In this document: positions 55,409 to 64,000 of the stretch, one piece after another | Numbering within the stretch: the stretch's first letter is position 1 | Layout: each line of letters opens with the position of its first letter | Assembly (NCBI GenBank): GCA_002049455.2 | Contig: KV918978.1 | Location: 1-64,000 of the forward strand | DNA: 64,000 nucleotides | Reading direction: 5' to 3' | From: Porphyra umbilicalis | Taxonomy: Eukaryota; Rhodophyta; Bangiophyceae; Bangiales; Bangiaceae | Position numbers and translations under genes: made by a program | The notes under the pieces: generated by a model | The model's input: the letters and a program-made list of their open reading frames with translations, nothing else | Database searches by the model: none | What the model was told of the DNA's origin: nothing

Positions 55409-56359
55409 ATGGCCGAGCCTGAGCCCACTGGTAAGCCTTCCTCGAAGAAGACGAGGCGCGGAACACACGCTGGCGTTCAGAGATCCCGCCGACGCTGGCC
55501 ACTTGGTCGAGCAGGCACTGCAAATGTGCACCAGCCCCGAGCCGTGCACGCCCCACCCCCCCCCTCCTTGCCTCACGCCCCTCTTCCTTCTGCGCCTTTG
55601 TCTTCCCTCCCACGTGATCGCGCCCCCCCATCGTGTGCCCCGCCTTTGCTTGGCGCTAGGTTTGGCGCCCACGGTGTCAACATGTCGGACATTCTCACCG
55701 CTGAACGGGCCGCAACACTGATGACCCGTGGCTGGGGGGACGTGCCTGAGGCGGTGTCATTCGCCACCACGACGACCGTGTCGGAGCTACTGGTGGAGAA
55801 GACGAACCTGTCCATGCGGCCCATATTCAATGGGAAGGACCTCGCCGCTCGAGCGAGGACGCAACGTGGCAAGAAGCGCCACGACGACACCCGGCTTCTC
55901 TATGTATACAACAATGACAAAACCCCGCGCATGACGAGCATGGAGCAGATTGCGGGGTGGACTGCCGTCCGCGCGGTGATGGGCGCGGTCGCAACGGCGG
56001 CCGACGCCATCACCGGCGTTCACCACCATGCCTCCGACCTCACGCACATTCGCTCATTGGGAAGCTGCCCGGTGCAGCCCGCGCATACTGGCCACCCGTG
56101 GCCGTGGCTCCGCAGCGGCGCCGCGCCCGGCTTCAGTGCGATTTTGGCGCTGAGGGACACGACGGTCAACTTTTGGGGGGGCAGCCACGAGATCTTGAGG
56201 CCCCATGCGTCCCTTGACGTGGTGCGCAGGGAGGCGGGCGAGCCGGTGGCCGTCTGCGTCAAGAGTGGCACTATGCTGCTGTTTCGTCATGACGTTATCC
56301 ACTCTGGCGGCGCGAGCACATTCCACAACGATCTCTTGTTTTGTAACATTTTTTTCTGA
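55409..56359 (+). CDS. Possible 2OG-Fe(II)-oxygenase-like (double-stranded beta-helix) protein
   Basis: A 316-codon frame (ATG 55409 preferred; 55361 also in frame). The N terminus is basic and Pro-rich. From about residue 220 it resembles the beta-helix core of non-haem iron oxygenases: AHTGHPWPW, then FSAILALRDTTVNFWGGSHE, then GTMLLFRHDVIHSGGAS. The distal metal His would be in VIHSGG. The proximal H-x-D would fall at AHTG, where Gly replaces the acid, so catalytic activity is doubtful. No intron is needed. Proteins of this kind can be cellular or transposon-borne; nothing around it tells which. The assignment is by eye only. Confidence 0.35.
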   Translation: MAEPEPTGKPSSKKTRRGTHAGVQRSRRRWPLGRAGTANVHQPRAVHAPPPPSLPHAPLPSAPLSSLPRDRAPPSCAPPLLGARFGAHGVNMSDILTAERAATLMTRGWGDVPEAVSFATTTTVSELLVEKTNLSMRPIFNGKDLAARARTQRGKKRHDDTRLLYVYNNDKTPRMTSMEQIAGWTAVRAVMGAVATAADAITGVHHHASDLTHIRSLGSCPVQPAHTGHPWPWLRSGAAPGFSAILALRDTTVNFWGGSHEILRPHASLDVVRREAGEPVAVCVKSGTMLLFRHDVIHSGGASTFHNDLLFCNIFF

Positions 56360-56369
56360 GGGAGAGAGC

Positions 56370-57280
56370 ATTGGCAACGAGACGGGATTGGTTACTTGGA
56401 AGTAGTATTGTCGGTGCGCAAAAAAGTGGAGATGACCCAATCAGGCCGGGCATGAGTCGGAAAGCAAGAGGGGCACATCAGTCGCAGTTGAGGTCAACTC
56501 TGTCTGGTCTCCGTAGAGTTGTTCCGCCTACGCAGTATTTAATTACATATAGAGCCCTGATAGTACTACCTGATTGGGCTACAGGATGCGATCTCGAACA
56601 GGAAACGTTGCTCACAAATCAATCTTCCTACTTGTGATATAGCGCTCCAACGGGGGGTGACACCGCCCATCTTTGAGGCTGGCAGCCAGAGGATGGCCCG
56701 GACGGGCACCAAACGAGAGCTTCATTGCGTCACTCCGTGACAGACGGGCTGTCCACTGACGTTTGTGTGGCTTTTCGCAGCGCTGGCAGAGCTGGAAGAG
56801 AGCTGGCAGCGATTCTTGTCTTCAGAACTGTGCAGAGAAGCCTGAGAGCGGCCATCCATCATGTCCCATCTGGTGCACAAAACGGGATGACCGAGCTTGA
56901 AGGCCGGCGCTTTGCAGTGCCTGAGTGGATGGTGGACCACATCGGTGGTCTGCCGACGAGAGCGGAGAGTCGCGGCCAATCTTTCTCTCGAGCGGAGCTG
57001 TGACCGTGTGTTGAAGGTTTGTGAACAACATAAGACGACGCCACACATCACAAATGCGGCTACCCTCGCTCGAAAACAGTCTTTGGTGTAGGCAGAAGCG
57101 CACTGAAGACGAGACTCTCATTGGTCAGCAGCGACCTCACTTCGGTTTGACCCCCGAATTCCAAACTATCCCAGATCTTTTAATCTGGTAAAAACCACAA
57201 GAGACGGATGGTCGCCCATGTTGGCGAACACAGCTATTTTGAACAGCCGCATGAATCTGTGAAGTTGCCATCGTCTATTT
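56370..57280. other. No recognised gene
   Basis: Short frames only; no repeat or RNA structure identified. Confidence 0.3.
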
Positions 57281-57299
57281 GTTGTCTTTCCACCAGCCG

Positions 57300-59890
57300 C
57301 CCTCCAGAAGGAACGATCGGGCGCTTCCGACAGCTGGCCCCACCCCCCCAGACAATGCAAGACGAGTCTTTTCGAAAATTTAAACCCCACTGTCCCAGAT
57401 GCTGCATTCGGCGGTTTCTGACAGATTGCTCCACCCCCACAGACAGAGCGCAGGCGCGGTTTTCTGCTTCGGCGGCTCACCTCGGTCCGGATTCACGGCT
57501 CGGAGGACTCAGACGGCTGGCCCCTACCCCCCATGCAGACCGCAGCCGCGGGTCACTCTTGCCTAGTCAGTCCGCCCCGCTTCTGACGTTGCGCTCAGCG
57601 GCTTCGAAAGGCCATCCCCACCGCCTCAGACAAGCCACAGGCGCGCGCTTTTCAACCCTTGTCTCACCCAGCTCCTGCCGCTGTGTTTCGCCGTGTTACA
57701 TCGCCAGCCGCAAACCCCCACCCGACTCTGGGCAGTCATCGCTTTTGCTGCCTGCTGAGGCGAGCCCGCCCCAGGCGTCGCGTGCGAGGGTTCCTATGCA
57801 AATTGTCAACCCACAGCCAGACGGAGCGCAGGTGCCAGTTTTGGTGACGCACCCGGCCACGTATCCAAGGATACACCGCGATCATCGCCTTTTTGCTGGC
57901 CCCACTTCCTCACAGGGTAGGACGGCACCCTCTTTCCTTGTTCGAGATACGGCAAAAGACGGTTGTACGCTGCTGATGTCCACAGCCCTGTTGTCCAAAG
58001 CCGCACACGTGCTTCCCTCTTGACAGCGGCCTCGCGTTCGCGCAAGTCCGAGGCAAGAGTTTGACAGCCTCATCGAGCGCGCCGGAGCTGCATGCCATCT
58101 GGCCGGCCCACATGGCTCCAGAACCTGCGTTCACTAGAAACCGAGGACTGGAGGCGATATCACCCAGGCTGCAAGAGCACCACTCCCAAGCATGACGAGG
58201 AATTGTGTAATCTCTGGCACACCCCACAACGAGTGAGTATGCTCGCAGGTCCGGCACTATTTCATCCAATACGAGGCAATGATTGGTCCACTGTGTGGCA
58301 GTTCATTCGAAAGTCGAAAAATGGACCGCTCTGAAGTAGTGAATGCAAAATAGCAATAACATGATGCGGGAACATCTCGCTTGAACCACAGAAGCAGGCC
58401 GCATGGTCAATTGTTGAACGACATGCCCACCTGGCTCCCCATGCTGCGTTGGGCGACTTTTGACGGCTGGCCCCACCACTTCAGACACGCCATAGGCACC
58501 GCTTTTCGCGACTGCAGACCACCTGGCTCCAGTCGCGGGAATTGACGATATCTGCCGGCTGGCCCCACCCCCTCAGACGCGCCCCGGGAGCTGGGTTTCG
58601 CGATCGCAGCCAACCTTGCTCGACATGCTGCGTTGGGCGACTTATAAAGGCTGGTCCCACCCCGTCAGACACGCCACAGGCAACGCTTTTCGCCACTGCA
58701 AGTCTCCTGGCTCCAGACGCTGGAATAAGTGATATTTGCCAGCTGGCCCCACCCCCTCAGACGCACCACGGGAGCTGGTTTGGGCGATCAGAGCCCACCA
58801 TGCTCCACATGCTGCGTTGGGCGACTTTTGACGGCTGGCCCCACCACCTCAGACACACCATAGGCAACGCGTTTCGCGACTGCTGCCCACCTGGCTCCAG
58901 ACGCTGGAATAGGGGATATCTGCCTGCTGGCCCCACCCCCTCAGACGCGCCACGGGAGCTGGTTACCACCTCAGACACACCACAGGCAACGCTTTTCGCG
59001 ACTGCAGCCCACCTTGCTCCAGAAGCTGGAAAAGGCGATTCATGACGGCTGCCCCTCCCCCTCAGACGCGCCACGGGAGCTGGTTTTGGCGATCGGAGCC
59101 CACCATGCTCCACATGCTGCGTTGGGCGACTTTTGACGGCTGGCCCCACCACCTCAGACACACCATAGGCAACGCGTTTCGCGACTGCTGCCCACCTGGC
59201 TCCAGACGCTGGAATAGGCGATATCTGCCGGGTGGCCCCACCCCCTCAGACGCGCCACGGGAGCTGGTTACCACCTCAGACACACCACAGGCAACGCTTT
59301 TCGCGACTGCAGCCCACCTTGCTCCAGAAGCTGGAAAAGGCGATTCATGACGGCTGCCCCTCCCCCTCAGACGCGCCACGGGAGCTGGTTTTGGCGATCG
59401 GAGCCCACCATGCTCCACATGCTGCGTTGGGCGACTTTTGACGGCTGGCCCCACCACCTCAGACACACCATAGGCAACGCGTTTCGCGACTGCTGCCCAC
59501 CTGGCTCCAGACGCTGGAATAGGCGATATCTGCCGGCTGGCCTCACCCCCTCAGACGCGCCACGGGAGCTGGTTACCACCTCAGACACACCACAGGCAAC
59601 GCTTTTCGCGACTGCAGCCCACCTTGCTCCAGAAGCTGGAAAAGGCGATTCATGACGGCTGCCCCTCCCCCTCAGACGCGCCACGGGAGCTAGGTTTCGC
59701 GATCGCAGCCCACCTTGCTCGACATGCTGCGTTGGTTGACTTATGACGACTGGCCTCACCTCTTCAGACCCGCCATAGGAAACGCTTTTGGCCACTGCTG
59801 CCCACCTGGCTCCAGACGCTGGAATAGGGGATATCTGCCGGCTGGCCCCACCCCCTCAGCCGCGCCAAGGCCGCTGGTTTTCCTGTCTCC
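57300..59890 (+). repeat. Satellite-like array of 92-bp monomers with a 305-bp higher-order unit
   Basis: Starts of GGCTGGCCCCACC-like motifs fall at 58465, 58557, 58649, 58741, 58833 and 58925, exactly 92 bp apart. From about 58740 to 59660 a 305-bp block recurs (59042 and 59347 phases), consisting of three full monomers plus a trimmed one. Degenerate monomers extend left to about 57.3 kb. Small ORFs here are by-products of the repeat. Confidence 0.9.
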
Positions 59891-60352
59891 ATCCCGTTTG
59901 TCTCCGGACGCCTGTTTTCACTCTGCCGAGGGCTGTGCACGCCCCTGCTTGCGCGTGTGCTTTTTGGCTCACCGGTTGTACAGCGCGACCCTTCACGTCT
60001 CCGTTTACGGCCAGCGCGCCGCAGCGAGGCGGCGGAGCTGCCAACCTAGGCTGTGTGGGGCGTGGAGGGATCGGTCGGCGACGCGCACGGAGGGCTTGGT
60101 GACGGGCGCGGGAGAAGGTGGGCCTGGAGTCTGCGCCGTGGGGCGGTTGCGGCGGGGTGTGCAGGCTGTCGTGTCGTGTGGACGACGGTGGAGGCGGGAA
60201 GTGCGGAGAACGAGAGTAGAGGTCCCTCAAAAAAGCCTCTGATGTTTCCTCTTTCTATTCGCTGGCAGGTCATCCGGAACCGCCAACGGGGCCTCCCGTG
60301 GGACTCCATCGTCCTGCACGAGAGCTGTAGTTTGGCTGCGGCTCACGAGTGA

Positions 60353-61336
60353 TGGTCGAACTTCCAGCGTCACGGGTCGCCTTGGGCGGACGATGCGATC
60401 CACAATCGTCATGCCGACGCGGCTCGGTTTAACACGCCTTTTTTGCGTGCGCTCGACGGTCTCGTTAGGGCCCATCCCGAAATCTTTTTGAGGGAGGTGT
60501 CTTCAATCTTCAAGCGGCTTTCCCTGCTTCCCGACTGGGACCCTCCGTGGCCTACAAGCAAGTCGACCCTGGGAGAAATGCTGCGGCTGATTGGCTTCTC
60601 GGTCAATAAAGTCGAGCGCCTGGCGAGCGCACGGTGCGCGGCGCTTGTGGTTGCCCACTGTCGGTTGGCCCGGCACATCCCGGACAGATGTATCGTCGTT
60701 GCAGACGAAACACACACCCACGGGTCGGCCATGATCCGACCGCGGGGCAGATCCTTAGTCGGACAGCCACTCGAGGCGCTTGCGCCGGACCCCCGCCCCC
60801 GCCAACGCTTCTCCTCGATCGTGGCCATATCCTACAACACTGGAATTTTGGAGCTGAGCGTCAACGAGGTGCCGCCGGCGCAGAGCGGGGACGACTGGCT
60901 CGCGTTTTGTACGACTTTGGCGGGACGCATGAACGGGTACGTGCCGGGGGCCTTGTGGGATGAACAACCGCCCGATTGTGTGCTGCTGTATGATAACGCT
61001 TCCGTGCACAACCCTGTAGCTGACGAGATCCTGACAATGAACGGTGCGCTGCTGCTCCACTTACCACCCTACTGCCCCAACCTGTCTTCCATTGAACCAA
61101 CGTTTGCTGATTACAAGCGCGCCGTCAGGGATCTCGCCTACCACCACCCCGAGATGCCCGACCGCTTGTCACACGTGCTTGCGTTCGCCGCTATCCCCCT
61201 GACATCAATCCAAGGGCACTATCGCGAGGCGAGGCGGGAGTTGTGGCGGCACCTGCCCGAGCTGAAGGGGCCCGGGATGCCGCTGGAGGGGGTCTTGCCC
61301 CGACTCCCTGTTGAGTTGGCACGACCGTTGCCTTGA
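60353..61336 (+). CDS. IS630/Tc1-mariner-type transposase, second lineage, intact DDE
   Basis: Open from just after a TGA (60350) to 61336; first ATG at 60443. Residues before that ATG (WADDAIHNRHADAARF) align with the T10 transposase linker (DPAIRNRHADNVRF), so the true protein starts upstream, probably via an intron or after a frameshift; the helix-turn-helix is only partly seen. Counting from 60443, the triad is Asp88 (VVADETHTHG), Asp184 (VLLYDNASVH) and Glu218 (YCPNLSSIEP), with 33 residues between the last two. It is clearly related to, but distinct from, the T10 enzyme. No terminal repeats were identified around it. Confidence 0.75.
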   Translation, partial: WSNFQRHGSPWADDAIHNRHADAARFNTPFLRALDGLVRAHPEIFLREVSSIFKRLSLLPDWDPPWPTSKSTLGEMLRLIGFSVNKVERLASARCAALVVAHCRLARHIPDRCIVVADETHTHGSAMIRPRGRSLVGQPLEALAPDPRPRQRFSSIVAISYNTGILELSVNEVPPAQSGDDWLAFCTTLAGRMNGYVPGALWDEQPPDCVLLYDNASVHNPVADEILTMNGALLLHLPPYCPNLSSIEPTFADYKRAVRDLAYHHPEMPDRLSHVLAFAAIPLTSIQGHYREARRELWRHLPELKGPGMPLEGVLPRLPVELARPLP

Positions 61337-61339
61337 CGC

Positions 61340-63270
61340 TGTACAAGCTTCGTTCCTCTTTTTTGGTGGGGGGGAGCGTATGTGTCTTGGGTGAGTTGTT
61401 TTCTTGATGATAGAGTCGATAATGCTGCGAAAGCGGGTCATCATCCCACAGTCGATGGAGGTGGCACCACTCGTGATGATTGATGTGGATGTGTTGGCTT
61501 CGCGTTTGTTTTGGGTTGGGGGGGTGGGGGGGGGGGGGTGTCTTGTCTGTTGTATTAGCTTCATGCCAAACTGTACCTTCTTCATATCTTGGTTCTAGTG
61601 CAGTTCTCAGGCCGATAAATGTCTTTGCAGGGTGCTACACGCCCTCAGGTCCGCTTGTTGGAAGGGGGCGAGGAGACGCTGGGACTTCACGGGTTTTTCT
61701 GTCAAGCGACCTCCGATACTGGCCGTCTCTCCGTGATAAATCATTGGCGCTGGATTGCTCCAAGTCTGGATGGCACTGGTTGTTTATTTCTTGTATGTGT
61801 CTGCCTCCACATTGTGTCTGCGCCCACCGCTGGACATTTCGCCATCCAGCGGCACAGGATATCTGTGTGAAGCGCAGAAGTCTGGTGACGGCGCCGCGGA
61901 AAAAGCCGGACCAGACCCTAACTCAGCGCCGTGGCCCGAGCGCGCTGCCAGCATGTTTGGTGCCCGCCGCCAGCCAAGAGCAGCTTTCTGTCTCGCGTGG
62001 GCTGGAGTTCTCTGGGGCACGCGGCCAACTGTCACTGTCTGTCAAACGGGAAAGAAGCGGGAGAGCGGACCCGAGTAGAGACAGTCTTCGCTGGGCCTCG
62101 GCGGACACTTGGAACGTCTGCACCGACGTGCGACGCAGAATAGCGGGTGCGCCCAGGGAAGCTCCGGCACGGAGCCACCTTGATACAGGAGATGAGTACA
62201 CACGATATATTTTGCAGACGACAAAAAAGGACTACAAGTACTGGAAGAACCCACGAGCACTCACCATATCCATACTCAAAACAGATACTAGCGCACAGAC
62301 TGCAGCCAGTCACGGCAGCTGGCTTGATGAGAGGCCAAGGTCTTGTCCTCCTCCGAAAAGGAAGAGAACAGGTGCTTCACCAGAGTATCCATACCGGCGG
62401 TCCCAGAAACGGTTGACCCTCGAACTCCGTACGCGTGCGCACCCTCTTCCACCTTACTCAAAAAGCGTTCTCGCTCATCGCCCGTTTCGTCTCCGAAGAT
62501 ATGGTGCGTCAGCGCGGTTGCGACCAGGGGCTTTGGAATCAAGCACTTTTGGTTGCATTAGGATATAATCCACATCCCCTCACATGCACTCTGGATTGAG
62601 TTCCCTGGCCTTTAGGACAGGGTGCTCTCAAAGTGTAGTGATGCACACATATACTTAGATCAAGGGACTTGCTCTCCGTTTCAGAGGTGGCAGTCTGCAT
62701 TCATGTCCTCAGGGATCTGAGGGCGTGTCAGCGTTGGAAGGGTCGCGATGACGCTAAAAGCGAATGGAGTTACGCGGCTGAGAAGGACTGTCCTGCCACA
62801 AGGGTCACAGGGCCCAGACGGCGCCTGCCCCCCTGCCCCCCCCCACCGCCCCGAGTTGCGCGCGGCGACCACGTGCAGCGACTTCCGGGGTTCGACGAGC
62901 CCACGATGACCCGCGGGTGAACGTGCCTGCGCGCCGGCTTCTGTTGCGGCGGCACGTCGGCGGTTTCTAACGCCATCTCGCGGCACGGTTAGAGGCGCCC
63001 CGTCGCGCGGTGGTCGATCCCATCCGCCCGCCCGTGCGCCATCTCGGCCGCGCGCAGGTGCGCTGCGCGGCGGGGTGACGGCCCCGCCCGTAGGCGTTGC
63101 ACCACGCCGGCGGGCCACCGCCGCCGCGGCGGCGGCGGCGGCACCCCTTTCCCCGCCCCACACCCCCCCCGCCACGGCAACGTGGCTGCACGTGCCCCCG
63201 TGCGTGCTCGCGGCCATGGAGCCGGCCGGCTTCCCGGTATCTATGCGTCGCCGAGCGCGCCACCGCCCTG
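61340..63270. other. No recognised gene
   Basis: Contains a poly-G run near 61520 and several motif-free frames (for example 61480-62568). No supported feature. Confidence 0.3.
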
Positions 63271-63275
63271 AAGGC

Positions 63276-64000
63276 CAGGGTATTGCACGTAGGTGCCTGG
63301 AATATTTGACGAGGTCATATATCCAAAATCAGATCTTGCTGGGACGGACAGAGTCAGGATCAATATTATAGTCGGATATTCAATGTGTACGATTTTGGAT
63401 ATAGTTAGGATAGACATATTGAATATATTCTCTTAGATAACGGATCTGGAAGAAGACTAAAATTGAAACAAAATGAAATAAAAGGAGACATCTCTCCAGG
63501 TACAGTCTTACATGTCATTTAAATACGCGTGTCTCTTCACAAGCATTTGTCGCGAAGAACCGGCGTCAAGTACCATTTGGTTGTTGGAATTGCTTTGGAT
63601 GGTGCAGCGGTCCTCGTCAGTAGTGATCGTTGGAACTCTCGTGTGCTCTCCCGGGGGTGCCCGCTCGGAATTTCGCGCGGGCCGTGGACAACAAGGCAAG
63701 CGGTTTCAGACACGGGACAGAACCGTTCGGGAATCTTCCGGCAAGATATGGTCGTTGCGCCAAAAGCTGGACAGTCCCAGACAGGCGGATCGACGTTTGG
63801 GCCAATCAAACGCACAAAGGCGCCTCTTTGACAGGCCTGGACTCTCCACTTTTTGGCGGAACGACAATAGCCGCTTGGCACTGCCAGATGATGGCAGTTG
63901 AACAGGGTGGAAAGTCATCCCCACGCGCCAGCACTACGGCGCGGAATATGTGAGCCGGATCAGGCAAGGTGGAAATTCGATTCAGATTATACTATATCCA
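63276..64000. other. AT-rich segment, possible start of a hAT-like MITE
   Basis: After CAGGGTATTGCACG at 63276 the sequence becomes AT-rich with TATCCAAAATC and GGATATAG motifs, like the two hAT MITEs above. No inverted partner or target duplication was found before the window ends. Confidence 0.2.

Noticed and set aside
58542..59655. Recurring ~100-170-codon ORFs on both strands
   Set aside because: They repeat with the 305-bp satellite period and have no independent coding signal; also considered and rejected as a CRISPR array (no short repeat/unique spacer pattern, eukaryotic context).
63276..64000. A complete third hAT MITE
   Set aside because: Only one candidate terminus is in the window; no partner or 8-bp duplication visible.

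Overview
This window is eukaryotic, repeat-dominated and GC-rich. Spliceosomal introns, LTR retrotransposons, Tc1/mariner, PIF/Harbinger and hAT DNA transposons, and long CCG/CGG microsatellites are visible. No bacterial operon, rRNA, tRNA or CRISPR is seen. Composition and transposon repertoire would suit a GC-rich alga, for example a bangiophyte red alga, but nothing here proves the taxon. I see no confident host housekeeping gene. Almost every recognisable reading frame belongs to a mobile element.

Layout. 1-3105: 5' part of a minus-strand Ty3/gypsy-like LTR element (gag, protease). 3.3-6.7 kb: a two-gene PIF/Harbinger transposon core (spliced DDE transposase convergent with a Myb/SANT-like protein). 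7909-18302: a complete 10.4-kb TA-flanked element (called T10 copy A here). It has ~29-bp terminal inverted repeats, an IS630/Tc1-mariner-type transposase and several cargo genes, including a four-exon zinc-finger gene. 18505-18636: a 132-bp hairpin MITE with T10-like ends. 20211-32088: a full-length gypsy element with a chromodomain-like pol C-terminus, 730-bp LTRs, a 5-bp target duplication (GGCTT) and a long antisense open region between pol and the 3' LTR. A 954-bp hAT-type MITE has landed in its RNase H region. 32902-33825: a 419+419 bp fold-back repeat. 33.8-43.05 kb: a third gypsy-like element. Its protease is split by a 5.48-kb element with TTA target duplication, which itself carries a hAT MITE. 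Its RT is cut at the YLDD motif by T10 copy B (43048-52610, opposite orientation, one end missing). 52.6-64 kb: sparse sequence with one possible double-stranded beta-helix oxygenase-like ORF, a 92-bp-monomer satellite (57.3-59.9 kb), and a second-lineage IS630/Tc1-like transposase with an intact DDE triad.

How it fits together. The insertions give a relative history. Gypsy element 3 came first and was then hit by the TTA element and by T10 copy B. A hAT MITE then entered the TTA element. Gypsy element 2 was independently hit by a hAT MITE. In both gypsy pol genes, the reading frame resumes exactly when the inserted DNA plus one target-site copy is discounted, which supports the element boundaries. 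The most unusual object is T10: a Tc1/mariner-superfamily element several times the usual size, carrying cargo genes and present as two diverged copies that can be compared directly.
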